Assembly: GCF_002742645.2 (NCBI RefSeq)
Contig: NZ_CP033875.1
Span: 3,512,001 to 3,576,000, forward strand
Reading direction: 5' to 3'
DNA length: 64,000 nt
Source: Caulobacter sp. FWC26
Lineage (GTDB): Bacteria > Pseudomonadota > Alphaproteobacteria > Caulobacterales > Caulobacteraceae
Shown here: one piece after another, positions 48,210 through 57,811 of the stretch
How the letters are laid out: each line of letters starts with the position of its first letter
How positions within the stretch are numbered: position 1 is the stretch's first letter
Translations under genes and position numbers: made by a program
The notes under the pieces: model-generated
Told to the model about the DNA's origin: nothing
The model's input: the letters and a program-made list of their open reading frames with translations, nothing else
Databases searched by the model: none

Positions 48210-49286
48210 TCAGCGGTCCGGCTTGGCGGCGACGGGTCTGACCTGGGCGTCCAGCTTCACCGTGGCCGGCTCCAGCACGACCCGGTCGCCGGCGCGCAGA
48301 CCGCTTTCGACGATGGCGTTGACCGAGGGCCAACGCGCCACAGCGATCGACCGCGCCCGCACGACATCGCCCGCGTCAACGACGTAGACCTTGGGCGCGG
48401 CGGTGGCGTCCAGCACGGCCGCGCGCGGAATCACGATCGCGCCGGGACGTTGCTTCACCACGATGGTGACGTCGACGGATCGCCCGGGTGAAAGGCCCTG
48501 TTCGCCATCAGCCGACAGCCGCACCGAGCGGCCGCCCGTACTGGAGTCCACGCGCGGCGAGACCTCGGTCACGCGGGCGGAGAAGATCGTCGAGGATCCG
48601 GACAGGGCCGCGCGCGCCATCTGGCCCGGCCTCAGGGCGTCGGCATAAACCTCCTCGACCTCGGCGCGGATCTCGACTCCGGCGGACGAGCCCAACTCGA
48701 AGAGCGTCTGCCCCGCCGAAACGACCTGGCCGTTATCGATGGGCCGGAACAGCACCACGCCGGCCATAGGCGCGCGGATAACGAATTCCTGGGCGCGTTC
48801 GGCCGAGGCCCGCGCGCCGGCGGACGCCGCCGCGACATTGGCCTGGGCGGTGTCCAGCCCCGCCTGGGCGGCGTCCAGCGCGGCCTTGGCCGCAAAGCCC
48901 CGGTCATACAGCGTCTTGACCCTCTGATGGTTGAGGCGCGCCTCGGTGGCGGCGGCCCGCGCCGCCCGCTCGCGCGCGACATCTGCCTGGGTCTGGGCCC
49001 GCTCCACGGCGGCCAGCACGACGGCGAGCGGATCACCCGCTGCGACGCGGTCGCCCTCGTCGTGCAGCAGGCGCACGACCTGTCCAGCATTGGGTGAGGC
49101 GACCTGCACCAACTCCAGCGGACGCACGCGACCGACGACGGACAGCGCCTGCTCGATGGTCGCAGGCCTGATCTCGAGGACGGCGACTTCCGGCGGCCGT
49201 CGCGACATCACGACCCAAGCCGCCAAGGCGATCGCAAGAACCGCCGCCGCGAGGAAAACAACAAGCCTCGATGTCGCCCGCATCAT
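48210..49286 (-). CDS. Membrane-fusion (periplasmic adaptor) protein of the ABC exporter
   Basis: A 358-residue HlyD/MacA-type adaptor with an N-terminal membrane anchor (RLVVFLAAAVLAIALAAWVV), a lipoyl/barrel-sandwich hybrid domain (GRVRPLELVQVASPNAGQVV, VIRAPMAGVVLFRPID), a helical hairpin and a beta-barrel. It is the first gene of the three-gene operon and would connect the inner-membrane pump to an outer-membrane channel encoded elsewhere. Confidence 0.9.
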   Translation of the reverse strand: MMRATSRLVVFLAAAVLAIALAAWVVMSRRPPEVAVLEIRPATIEQALSVVGRVRPLELVQVASPNAGQVVRLLHDEGDRVAAGDPLAVVLAAVERAQTQADVARERAARAAATEARLNHQRVKTLYDRGFAAKAALDAAQAGLDTAQANVAAASAGARASAERAQEFVIRAPMAGVVLFRPIDNGQVVSAGQTLFELGSSAGVEIRAEVEEVYADALRPGQMARAALSGSSTIFSARVTEVSPRVDSSTGGRSVRLSADGEQGLSPGRSVDVTIVVKQRPGAIVIPRAAVLDATAAPKVYVVDAGDVVRARSIAVARWPSVNAIVESGLRAGDRVVLEPATVKLDAQVRPVAAKPDR

Positions 49287-49475
49287 GTCTCTTTAACGCA
49301 ATCGCCGTGTGCAACGACCTGGGGGCCAGCCTGCTCCCGCGCCGCGCCGCGCCCCACGCGACCGGAAGGCGGCCGCTCTGAACCCTACTACGCAGTCGCG
49401 CTTGCTGCGGATGCAAGCTCTAGCGCGCCTTGGCCTGTAAAGGCTTCGGCTTTTAGAGCAATCGATGAGGAAAAG

Positions 49476-49549
49476 TGGCTGGGGAACTAGGACTCGAACC
49501 TAGAATGACGGTACCAAAAACCGCAGTGTTACCATTACACCATTCCCCA
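49476..49549 (-). tRNA. tRNA-Gln (anticodon TTG)
   Basis: On the minus strand: TGGGGAA acceptor, GTGT D-stem, GCGGT-TTTTGGT-ACCGT anticodon arm with TTG, a T-arm with GGTTCGAGTCC, and an encoded CCA end. All stems pair. Confidence 0.95.
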
Positions 49550-49714
49550 GCAGGAACGGCGAGACCCGTCAGGGCCCGGCGAGGCGGTGGAGATAGCTCA
49601 CGACTCGGATGGATGCAACAGGCCATTTCAGAACTTTTTTCCGGTTGTCACATGTTCGCGAAAAAAGGCGCTTGCGCCCTCCGGAACACCCACCTATAAG
49701 GCCGGCCTCCAAGT

Positions 49715-49791
49715 CGGAGTGTGGCTCAGTCTGGTAGAGCACTGCGTTCGGGACGCAGGGGTCGCAGGTTCAAATCCTGCCACTCCGACCA
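49715..49791 (+). tRNA. tRNA-Pro (anticodon CGG)
   Basis: CGGAGTG acceptor pairs with CACTCCG, D-arm GCTC...GAGC, anticodon arm CTGCG-TTCGGGA-CGCAG (CGG), T-arm with GCAGGTTCAAATCCTGC, and an encoded CCA. It is divergent from tRNA-Gln across a low-GC stretch. Confidence 0.95.
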
Positions 49792-49964
49792 CTTTCTCCC
49801 CGCTAGCCAGAGGCGGGAAATCCTCGCAAAACCAAGCCTTTGAGCGCCCTGCGCGCCGCGCTTGGCGATTCCCACAGCAAAACCCGCTCACGTTGCGCGC
49901 TCTTCATTTGGTCGCAACCCGAACACCGGTTAGCTTGTCGCTGATTTCGTCATCAGGACCTCCG

Positions 49965-51749
49965 ATGAAGCAGTTCTTCCTGACCGTCGCCGGCGTGTTC
50001 GTCGGCCTTCTCCTGTTCGTCGTCGGCGTTCCCTTCCTGCTGATCGCCATGGCCGCCGGAGCCGCCCGACCCGCGCCGGTGCCCGCCCACGCGGTGTTGC
50101 AGCTGGACCTGCGCGGCGGCCTTTCGGACCAGGAGCCCAAGAGCCCGTTCGCGGCTTTCGGCAACAGCGGCGGCTCGGTGATCTCGGTCATCGAGACCCT
50201 GCGTCGCGCCGAGAAGGACGACAAGGTCAAGGCGATCCTGGTGCGCCTGCCCGAGGGCGGCGTCGCCCCGGCCGCCGCCGACGAGCTGCGCCTGGCCTTC
50301 AAACACTTCCGCGAGGTCGGCAAGAAGCCGATCTACGCCCACAGCCAGGGCCTCTATCCCTCCGGCATGGTCACCTCGACCTACATGCTGGGCGCGGCGA
50401 CCAGCGAGTTCTGGATGCAGCCCGACAGCAGCTTCCAGGCCGTGGGCATTTCCTCGGAGTCGATGTTCTTCAAGCGCTTCTTCGACAAGTACGGCGTCAA
50501 GGCCGAGTACGAGCAGCGCTATGAGTACAAGAACGCGGTCAATCCTTATCTCTACAGCGACTATACGCCCGCCCACCGGGAATCGACCCTGTCGTGGATG
50601 GGCTCGGTCTACCGCACGGCCCTGACCAGCGCCGCCGCCGACCGCAAGCGCGAGCCGGCCGAGCTGGTCAAGGTGCTGGAAGCCGGCCCCTACATCGCCC
50701 AGGAAGCCCAAGCCAAGGGCCTGATCGACAAGGTCGGCCAGGTCAGCGACATCCAGGCCTTCGCCCTGGAGAAGGCCGGCAAGGGCGCCAAGCTGGTTGA
50801 TTTCGACGACTACGCCTCGCGCTCCAAGCCGCCGGCGGCCAAGACCGGCCCCGCCATCGCCGTGATCGGCGCCGAGGGCGCGATCGTCACGGGCACGGAC
50901 AACGGCGGTTCGCCCTTCGGCGGCGACAGCAACGTCTATTCCGACGACGTCGCTCAGGCCTTCCGCAACGCCACCGAGGACAAGGACGTCAAGGCGATCG
51001 TCTTCCGCGTCTCCTCGCCCGGCGGGTCGGACACGGCTTCGGAGCAGATCCTGGCGGCCCTGAAGGCGGCCAAGAAGGCCGGCAAGCCGGTCGTGGTCAG
51101 CATGGGGACCTACGCGGCCTCGGGCGGCTACTGGATCTCCAGCCAGGCCGACTCGATCATCGCCCAGCCCTCGACCCTGACGGGCTCGATCGGCGTCTAT
51201 GGCGGCAAGTTCGCGATCGGCGACGCCCTGGCCCGCTTCGGCGTCGACACCAAGGACCTGCACGTCGGCGGCGACTATTCACAGGCCTTCGGTTCGGCCG
51301 AGGGCTTCACGCCCGAGCAGCGCGCCAAGTTCGCCGGCTGGATGGACCGGATCTACGCCGGCTTCATCACCCGCGTGGCCGAGGGCCGCAACCTGCCGCC
51401 CGCCAAGGTGCGCGAGATCGCCAAGGGCCGCGTCTGGACCGGCGAGCAGGCCAAGCAACTGGGCCTGGTCGACAGCCTGGGCGGTTACTACGAGGCGGTC
51501 GAAAAGGCCAAGACCTTGGCCAAGCTGAACGGCGACGTTCGCATCAAGCACATGCAGGGCGGCAAGTCGCCGTTCGAGGCCTTCGAGAAGTTCCTGGGCG
51601 TCTCGGAGACCTCGGCCAAGACCCTGGCCGCCGCCGCCTGGGTGCTGGGCGACCCGCGCTCGCAGGCCATCCTCGACGAAATGTCCAAGGCCCGCCTGCG
51701 CGCCGCCCCGGGCGGGGCGTCGGTGCTGGCGGACATGCCGGTGCGTTGA
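49965..51749 (+). CDS. sppA: Signal peptide peptidase SppA (67-kDa type)
   Basis: A 594-residue membrane protease that digests released signal peptides. One N-terminal helix ([20 protein letters not shown]) anchors two tandem S49 domains. The catalytic dyad is Lys189 in EYKNAVNPY and Ser386 in [10 protein letters not shown], spacing like the E. coli long form (Lys209/Ser409). The ATG at 49965 gives the hydrophobic anchor at the start; the longer frame reads through the tRNA gene. It stands alone in its transcript. Confidence 0.94.
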   Translation: MKQFFLTVAGVFVGLLLFVVGVPFLLIAMAAGAARPAPVPAHAVLQLDLRGGLSDQEPKSPFAAFGNSGGSVISVIETLRRAEKDDKVKAILVRLPEGGVAPAAADELRLAFKHFREVGKKPIYAHSQGLYPSGMVTSTYMLGAATSEFWMQPDSSFQAVGISSESMFFKRFFDKYGVKAEYEQRYEYKNAVNPYLYSDYTPAHRESTLSWMGSVYRTALTSAAADRKREPAELVKVLEAGPYIAQEAQAKGLIDKVGQVSDIQAFALEKAGKGAKLVDFDDYASRSKPPAAKTGPAIAVIGAEGAIVTGTDNGGSPFGGDSNVYSDDVAQAFRNATEDKDVKAIVFRVSSPGGSDTASEQILAALKAAKKAGKPVVVSMGTYAASGGYWISSQADSIIAQPSTLTGSIGVYGGKFAIGDALARFGVDTKDLHVGGDYSQAFGSAEGFTPEQRAKFAGWMDRIYAGFITRVAEGRNLPPAKVREIAKGRVWTGEQAKQLGLVDSLGGYYEAVEKAKTLAKLNGDVRIKHMQGGKSPFEAFEKFLGVSETSAKTLAAAAWVLGDPRSQAILDEMSKARLRAAPGGASVLADMPVR

Positions 51750-51830
51750 GACGGGCCTCTCCTCTAGACGACCGCCGCGCGCAGTGCGGCGGCCGCTTAT
51801 CGTTTCCTTGTCGCGATCTTGAGCTTCCGA

Positions 51831-53297
51831 ATGTCCGTCAGCGCCGCCGATCCCTTGTCTCAGGCCGTGCGCCGCTTCGAGGCGCGAGATCGCGCCCGAG
51901 CCGCCGCCATCATCGTCAAGCTGGCGAGCGAGGACGCGCCGCTGGGTGACCGTTGGAGCCAGGTCGCCCAGCTTGCGGCTGCGCTCGGGGAAGTTTCGGC
52001 CGCTCGCGCGGCCATGCGGCGCTACGTGGCCGGGGATCCGTACGACATAGAACGCCGACTTGCTTATGGCGCGATGCTGGCCCAACTGGGACATGTCGCC
52101 GGGGCGGTCAAAGCCACCGAGGCGTTCCTGCCCAACGCGCCCCGACCCGACGCTCGGCTGCACCAACTGCTAGGCGCCTGCCTCGCCCAGTTGGGGCGCG
52201 TCGAAGAGGCCGAACGTCACCTCCGGACGGCAATCGCGGGGACGGAATGGCCGGAGCTCGCCGGCGCGGCTTGGTTGGCGCTCGCCGACATCAAGTCCTT
52301 CGGCGGTTCTGACCCGGATGTCGCCGCGATGCAGACTCTCTCCGCTCAACTGGGGCCAGACGCGCCGAGCAGCCTGCTCTACGCGCTGGGCAAGGCCTAT
52401 AACGATCAGGGCGACGTTGACCGGGCGTTCGAAAGCTGGACCCAGGGCGCCGACAAGGTGCGGCGTCAGCGAGGGCCCTATAATAGCGCCGCTTCCAGGC
52501 GCTTCGTGGATGAGGTCGTTGCAGGGTTCAGGAGCGAGGACTTCGCCAAGCTTCCCCCCAGCACCGTCGATAGCGAACGACCGATCTTCGTGCTGGGGCT
52601 GCCGCGTTCTGGCACCACGCTGGTGGAGCAAATCCTGGCCAGCCACGCCGACGTCGTGGACGGTGCGGAGCTGAACCTGTTCCGTACGGCCACCATGGAC
52701 CTCGGCGGTTACGCGCCGTCGGACGTCACGCGGATGGCGTTTCGCCCCGATGCCGCCGATGTCTGGACGCGGTTTGGAGAGGCCTACCTCCATCTGCTGG
52801 ACGAGCGGTTCGGAACGACCGGGCGCATCGTCGACAAGACGTTGAACCACACGCGCTTCGTCGGCCTGATCCACCATGTACTTCCCAAGGCGCGCTTCGT
52901 CTGGCTTCGGCGCGACCCGGGCGATGTCGCACTCTCCTGTTTCCGCAGCCACTTCGCGAGCGGTCTGGATTGGACATGGTCGCTTGAAGACATCGGCCAC
53001 CACATGATCGAGGAGGATCGTCTCCACGCGCACTGGTCGGCGCTGTATCCCGACGCGATCCTGACGGTGGCTTACGAGGACCTGGTGTCCGATCCGAAGA
53101 CCTGGATCGCGAAGATCCTCGATCACTGCCACCTGCCCTTTCAGGACAATCTGCGCGATTTCCACCTTACCGCGCGGGCTGTGACGACCTCGTCCGCCAG
53201 CCAGGTTCGCCAGCCGATGAGCACGCGAGCGATTGGGCAATGGAAGCGTTACGAAGCGCACCTGGCGCCGTTCTTTGAGACGTACGGCCAGAGCTGA
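51831..53297 (+). CDS. TPR-containing sulfotransferase family protein
   Basis: A 488-residue protein. The first about 200 residues are TPR-like helices (QAVRRFEARDRARAAAIIVK, LHQLLGACLAQLGRVEEAER). The C-terminal half is a sulfotransferase domain with the PAPS-binding 5' loop FVLGLPRSGTTLVEQILASH and a 3' phosphate-binding WLRRDPGDVALSCFR. The combination occurs in Caulobacter and other alphaproteobacteria; target is unknown but may be surface glycan or protein. The ATG at 51831 is chosen over a TTG four codons upstream. Confidence 0.85.
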   Translation: MSVSAADPLSQAVRRFEARDRARAAAIIVKLASEDAPLGDRWSQVAQLAAALGEVSAARAAMRRYVAGDPYDIERRLAYGAMLAQLGHVAGAVKATEAFLPNAPRPDARLHQLLGACLAQLGRVEEAERHLRTAIAGTEWPELAGAAWLALADIKSFGGSDPDVAAMQTLSAQLGPDAPSSLLYALGKAYNDQGDVDRAFESWTQGADKVRRQRGPYNSAASRRFVDEVVAGFRSEDFAKLPPSTVDSERPIFVLGLPRSGTTLVEQILASHADVVDGAELNLFRTATMDLGGYAPSDVTRMAFRPDAADVWTRFGEAYLHLLDERFGTTGRIVDKTLNHTRFVGLIHHVLPKARFVWLRRDPGDVALSCFRSHFASGLDWTWSLEDIGHHMIEEDRLHAHWSALYPDAILTVAYEDLVSDPKTWIAKILDHCHLPFQDNLRDFHLTARAVTTSSASQVRQPMSTRAIGQWKRYEAHLAPFFETYGQS

Positions 53298-53375
53298 AGC
53301 CGGCCCGCTGAACGGGCGGCCGGCCAGTAGCCAAGCTGCCGAGACCGAACGCGACCTTCACCGCCGCCAAAGAAA

Positions 53376-53401
53376 AAGGGCGGGCCTTGCGGCCCGCCCT
53401 T
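53376..53401. terminator. Bidirectional terminator between sulfotransferase and receptor genes
   Basis: GGGCGGGCC (53378-53386) pairs with GGCCCGCCC (53391-53399), loop TTGC, flanked by AA on the left and TTCTCTTTT on the right. It lies between convergent genes and can serve both. Confidence 0.85.
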
Positions 53402-53428
53402 CTCTTTTAGGCGATCTGGCTTCCGAGA

Positions 53429-56400
53429 TTAGAAGACCAGGTCGAAGCCCAGACGCACCGAGCGCGGCGGCATGTAGGCCAGCGGAGCGCGGAAGTTGTT
53501 GTTCTTCGCGCCGCTGTCCAGTTCGCCGAACTCGTTCGTCTCCACCGTGCGACGGGTGTTGAAGACGTTGAAGATGTCGGCGCGCAGCGTCAGGCCGTTT
53601 TCCGGCAGCAAGCCGAACGACGGAACCGTGTAGCGGGCCGACAGGTCGAGGCGGTAGGTCCAGGGATCGCTGAACACCGAGCCACGCGGGGTGACCTTGC
53701 CATCGCAGTAGTGCGACAGGGCGCCGTAAGCGCTGTTCAGGATCGGGTCGTTCGGGTTGAAGCCCATGCAGCCGTACTTGCGGCCCGACGTGACCAGCGC
53801 GTTGGCGCCGACCAGGAAGTTGTCGAACACTTGGTACGAACCGAAGGCCTTGAACACGTGACCGCGGTGGTTCGGCAGCAGGCCGTAGGCGCCCTCGGTC
53901 AGGCCGGGGGTGTCGAAGTCGGCGGTGATGCCGGCGTCGGTTTGGCCACCAGCGTAGTCGGTCTTCACGTAGCCTTCGTAGTTACCCTTCGATTCCGAGA
54001 GGGTGTACGAACCGTTCAGAGCCCACTTGCCGTCGAACGCACGGTCAAACTGGAACTGCAGGGCGATGTACTGGCGGTCGACCTTCGGGTAGCGCAGCTG
54101 ATCAGCGGTGAAGTTGATCGTGCGAACCGTCGTCTCGCCCGGCAGCGGGTCCGACAGGGTGATGGTCTGAGCCAGGCCCGGGTTGATGATCGTGTACTGG
54201 TGGAAGCCGCTATAGACGTCTTCGCAGCCGGCGATCTTGTTGGCCTTGCAGTACGCTTGGACGGCGTAGTCGACTGACACGTCGTCGGCGGCGCGCAGCG
54301 ACTTGCGGTAGGTCAGCGTCACGCCAGCCTTCCACAGCGAGTCGAAGCGGCGCTCGTAACCGAGGATATATTCGTCGTCGGCCGTCGACTTCAGGTTCTT
54401 CGACACGTTGGCCGCAAACGGCTGGATGGTGCCGTTGTTACGCACCGTACAGCCACGGAGGCCCGCCGTGCCCACGCCGCCGGCCAGACAGATGGCCGAG
54501 TTCGGGAAGCCGGTGATCTGCGTGCCGATGCCCGAGAGCGGCAGACCCGTGACCGGGTTGACGAACGCGGTGTTCACCGTGGTCGTGCCCGGGACGTACA
54601 GCTGGAAGCCGGCCGGCAGCAGGAAGTACGAGGTCTGGTCGAGGATGGCCGAGGCCTGACGGTACGCCGTGTTCGACGCGACCGGCAGGTAGTAGCGGCC
54701 GTAGTTACCGAAGATCTTGTTGGCGCCGTCGTTACCCGGATCCCAGGTGAAGCCGATGCGGGCCGCCACTTCGTTGTCGAATTCGACGAAGACCGGGCCC
54801 TTGGTGCCGTTCAGGTTGATGCCGCGGTTCTGGAACTGGTCGCGACGAACGCCCAGGTTCAGGGTCAGGGTCGGCAGGACATCCCACGAATCTTGGATGT
54901 AGATGGCCTGGTTCCGCGACGAGTACGAACCACCGCCGAGGAACGTCCGGACGTCGAGGTAGTAACGACCGGCCGGCACGCCGCGCGGATCGGTCGCCGA
55001 ACCTTCACGGTAGACGTAGTTGCCGCCGCCGTTACGGGTCGACTGGTGCGTCAGGCTCAGGTTTTCGCGATCGTAGCCGGCGCGGATGTGGTGGTCACCG
55101 AACAGGCTGAAGTACAGGTCACCGTCGACGCGGTAGAATTCGCGCGAGGTGTAGCGCGGCGCGTCCTGAGCGGCGGCGTTCTGAACGCTGACGCGACGGG
55201 TGGCCGTCGAGTTGGTCGGGCCGGCGGCGATCGACGACTGAACCAGCGGCGAGCTGCTCAGGGCCGAACGGGTCGCGGCGCGGTCCTTGTTCAGACCATA
55301 GGCGGCCGACAGGGTGAACCAATCGGTGAAGGTGCCGGTGTACTTCGCGACGTAGCTGGTGGCGCCGTCTTCGAAGCGGGTGCCCGGCAGGGCCGCGCCG
55401 ATGGTGTCGGTGTTGTTGGCGAACGTGTAGGCGAAGCTTTCACGCTTCGTCACGCGCGCCGTATTGATCAGGGTGAATTCCAGGTGCTGGCGGTCGGTGA
55501 TGTAACCGTCCAGCTTCACGCCGTAGAAGGGGTCCTTCATGCGGTCGACGTTGTACGAACCGGCGGCGATCGAGGCACCACGCGATTCGTTGTCGTTGAA
55601 CTGGGCCAGACCGTAGAAGAACAGGCGGTCCTTGATGATCGGGCCGCCGGCTTCGATCACGAGATCCTTGTTGTTCGTCTCACGCAGCTTGCCGCGGGTC
55701 TGGTAGGTATCCTTTTGCGGGCTTTCCAGCGACGCGGGCGACCAGTTGCCGTGGACGGCGAAGGTGAAGTCGTTCGAGCCCGACTTCGAAACGGCGTTGA
55801 TGATGCCGCCGGTGGCGCGACCATACTCGGCCGAGTAGCCGCCGGTCTTCACTTCGACCGACTTGTAGAACTCGAACGGAACGCGCGAACCGCCGATGTA
55901 GTTGTCGAAGTTCGTGATGTTCAGGCCGTTCAGGTAGAACGCGTTTTCAGCGACCGAGGCGCCGCTGATCGAGGTCTGACCGCGGAAGTTGGTCGACGAA
56001 CCCTCGACCGTGCCCGGCGCCAGCAGCGTCAGGGCGGTGATGTTACGGCCGACCGGAACCTGCTTTTGCAGGTCTTCGACGTCGATCGCCAGACCGGTCG
56101 TGGTCTGCGAGAAGTCGAGCTGCGGGTTGGCGGTCGCGGTGATGACCACTTCCGAGACGGTTTCGTCCGCGGCCGTCAGGGTGAAGTTGTAGTTGCTTTC
56201 ACCGCCGGCGCGGACGCCCAGGGCGCCGTCGCTGGTCGGCTTGAAGCCGATCTTGTTGATCGAGACCGCATAGGCGCCCTGCGGGATCAGCGGAACGCGG
56301 AACTGACCGTTGTTGTCGGTCGTCACTTCGCGGGTGAAGCCTTGAGCGGCCGACTTCACGGTCACTTGCGCGCCGGCGACGGGCTGGCCGCTGCTGTTGA

Positions 56401-56572
56401 CGACCGTACCGGCCAGGGTGCCGCTCGTGTAGTCCTGGGCGGACGCCACGGTGGGCATGGCGGTCGCGATGACGCCGAGCGCCACGGGAGTCGCCACTGC
56501 AGCGAAGCCGGCCAGCAGCGTCGTCGTCATCAGACGCGCGCGCGCAGCCGCGCTACCTTTTGTGGATTTCAT
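53429..56572 (-). CDS. Oar-like TonB-dependent receptor with N-terminal carboxypeptidase-regulatory-like domain
   Basis: A 1047-residue outer-membrane protein. A signal peptide (about 1-45, MKSTKGSAAARARLMTTTLL... ending AMPTVASAQ) is followed by a beta-sandwich GTLAGTVVNSSGQPVAGAQV, then a plug with GSSTNFRGQTSISGASVAEN, and a barrel ending SVRLGFDLVF. This matches the Oar/OmpA-adhesion type of TonB-linked proteins. GAGGGGAATTG precedes the ATG at 56572. A 610-base upstream gap with a C17 tract is unusual. Substrate unknown; Oar proteins have been linked to protease secretion and adhesion in other bacteria. Confidence 0.92.
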   Translation of the reverse strand: MKSTKGSAAARARLMTTTLLAGFAAVATPVALGVIATAMPTVASAQDYTSGTLAGTVVNSSGQPVAGAQVTVKSAAQGFTREVTTDNNGQFRVPLIPQGAYAVSINKIGFKPTSDGALGVRAGGESNYNFTLTAADETVSEVVITATANPQLDFSQTTTGLAIDVEDLQKQVPVGRNITALTLLAPGTVEGSSTNFRGQTSISGASVAENAFYLNGLNITNFDNYIGGSRVPFEFYKSVEVKTGGYSAEYGRATGGIINAVSKSGSNDFTFAVHGNWSPASLESPQKDTYQTRGKLRETNNKDLVIEAGGPIIKDRLFFYGLAQFNDNESRGASIAAGSYNVDRMKDPFYGVKLDGYITDRQHLEFTLINTARVTKRESFAYTFANNTDTIGAALPGTRFEDGATSYVAKYTGTFTDWFTLSAAYGLNKDRAATRSALSSSPLVQSSIAAGPTNSTATRRVSVQNAAAQDAPRYTSREFYRVDGDLYFSLFGDHHIRAGYDRENLSLTHQSTRNGGGNYVYREGSATDPRGVPAGRYYLDVRTFLGGGSYSSRNQAIYIQDSWDVLPTLTLNLGVRRDQFQNRGINLNGTKGPVFVEFDNEVAARIGFTWDPGNDGANKIFGNYGRYYLPVASNTAYRQASAILDQTSYFLLPAGFQLYVPGTTTVNTAFVNPVTGLPLSGIGTQITGFPNSAICLAGGVGTAGLRGCTVRNNGTIQPFAANVSKNLKSTADDEYILGYERRFDSLWKAGVTLTYRKSLRAADDVSVDYAVQAYCKANKIAGCEDVYSGFHQYTIINPGLAQTITLSDPLPGETTVRTINFTADQLRYPKVDRQYIALQFQFDRAFDGKWALNGSYTLSESKGNYEGYVKTDYAGGQTDAGITADFDTPGLTEGAYGLLPNHRGHVFKAFGSYQVFDNFLVGANALVTSGRKYGCMGFNPNDPILNSAYGALSHYCDGKVTPRGSVFSDPWTYRLDLSARYTVPSFGLLPENGLTLRADIFNVFNTRRTVETNEFGELDSGAKNNNFRAPLAYMPPRSVRLGFDLVF

Positions 56573-57182
56573 TTCGTTCAATTCCCCTCTGACGTGGCGC
56601 ATTGGCGAGGCTGAGCAAGAACCCCTCAAGTCACTTTGCCCAGTTTTGGCGGAAGCCGCACAAGCACCACGAAATCACTGGTGTCCCGGAACAAACTATT
56701 CCGGTTGCACCGACGTTAGGGGTTCGGTCGGGCAGGGGTCAATTGTGATTGCAAAAATGTAATCAACATCCTCGCCCCCCTGTCGCAAAATCGCCACAGC
56801 CGGAACACTTTTCGGAAAATCGTTGCTCAATCTCGATACCGCCCTGTTGAAAATGGCGGCGATCGCTTTCGAGCGGGTTGTTTTTTCTCAGCTATCCGAG
56901 GCTGAAAAATCCGCGTTACGCAGCGCCGTGCTTCTAACGCGCATGAGCAATGAACGGGCGCAGAAAGCTTGACTTTTGGGAGAAGATATCAACTTGGGCG
57001 CTATTTGTCGTAAAAACTTTTTACTTTTACCCGCATCGCCCGCAATAAAACCGCCCCCCCCCCCCCCCCCGCCGCCCTCTTGAGCAACGCTGCACTCGGA
57101 TCGCCCATTGCATAGGCGCCACGTGGTCATGAAAATGCGCGAGCGGCAGGAACCCGCCGCGCGTACTTGAGACCCGATCCGC
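56573..57182. other. Long control region upstream of the Oar-like receptor
   Basis: A 610-base gap, lower in GC than neighbours, between divergent genes. It holds the C17 run at 57054-57070 and an AT-rich segment at 57000-57050. Open frames in it are low-complexity or antisense and are not supported. No promoter box was assigned with confidence. Confidence 0.6.
57054..57070. repeat. Homopolymer tract of 17 C residues
   Basis: An uninterrupted C17 run in the gap between the Oar-like receptor and the sulfurtransferase-like gene, 113 bases before the latter's start and about 480 bases upstream of the receptor start. Such tracts are prone to length change by slipped-strand mispairing. Confidence 0.9.
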
Positions 57183-57590
57183 ATGAGCGACTTCCGACGC
57201 GTCACCGAATCTCTTTCCGTCAGTCCGCAGGTGGACCCGGCCGATATGGCGCGCGCGGCGGCCGAGGGCTTTGTGCTGGTGATCAACAACCGGCCCGACG
57301 GCGAAGACCCCAGTCAGCCGTCCAGCGCCACGGTCGAGGCGGCCGCCCGCGCGGCCGGAATGGATTATCTGCATGTGCCGGTGCGCGGCGGACCGACGCC
57401 CGACCAGGTCGAGGCGGTGCGCGCGGCGATCGAGTCGGCCGAGGGGCCGGTGCTGGCGTTCTGCCGCTCGGGCACCCGCTCGATCGTCACCTGGTCGATC
57501 GGCCAGGCGCTGGCGGGCGCGGACCGCGAGACGCTGGTGGCCCAGGGCCACGCCGCAGGCTACGATCTTTCAGGCGTGCTGCCCGCCTAA
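57183..57590 (+). CDS. TIGR01244-family phosphatase/sulfurtransferase-like protein
   Basis: A 135-residue single-domain protein. The P-loop motif FCRSGTRS with a nucleophilic Cys is like those of dual-specificity phosphatases and the Blh/TIGR01244 domain found with beta-lactamase-type hydrolases. DFRRVTESLSVSPQVDPADM is a typical N-terminus of this group. In many alphaproteobacteria it is fused to, or adjacent to, a metallo-beta-lactamase-fold sulfur dioxygenase-like protein; the adjacent 57812-58705 gene fits that partner loosely. Sulfide detoxification is a possible role, unproven. Confidence 0.8.
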   Translation: MSDFRRVTESLSVSPQVDPADMARAAAEGFVLVINNRPDGEDPSQPSSATVEAAARAAGMDYLHVPVRGGPTPDQVEAVRAAIESAEGPVLAFCRSGTRSIVTWSIGQALAGADRETLVAQGHAAGYDLSGVLPA

Positions 57591-57594
57591 AGCT

Positions 57595-57741
57595 TCAGAA
57601 GGCGGCGGATTGGCGCGCCGCCATCGGCGTCGGTTCGGTCTGGCAGCTGGCGAGCACGAACTGGGCCACGATGATACACAGAATGGCGAAGGCCGCGCGC
57701 TGGAGCCGTTTTGACACAAAAATCGCCGCGTCCGCCGCCAT
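57595..57741 (-). CDS. Small predicted lipoprotein (48 residues)
   Basis: Not present among long open frames because it is only 48 codons: MAADAAIFVSKRLQRAAFAI, then LCIIVAQFVLASC and a short hydrophilic tail. A charged N-region, a hydrophobic segment and a lipobox-like LASC at positions 30-33 make a lipoprotein signal, so the mature peptide would be about 16 residues. GAGGGAGAA is placed 6 bases upstream of the ATG, a strong ribosome site. It lies between two plus-strand genes on the opposite strand. Family not recognised. Confidence 0.6.
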   Translation of the reverse strand: MAADAAIFVSKRLQRAAFAILCIIVAQFVLASCQTEPTPMAARQSAAF

Positions 57742-57811
57742 GGCCGGTTCTCCCTCGGTTACTGGAGGGCCTCAGCGCAAGACCGGCGCCGTCCGCTTCG
57801 GGAACGTCCCT

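Noticed and set aside
56888..57289. Minus-strand open frame through the C17 tract (poly-Gly)
   Set aside because: It encodes a Gly run from the homopolymer, has no homology features and is antisense to the next gene; the tract looks non-coding.
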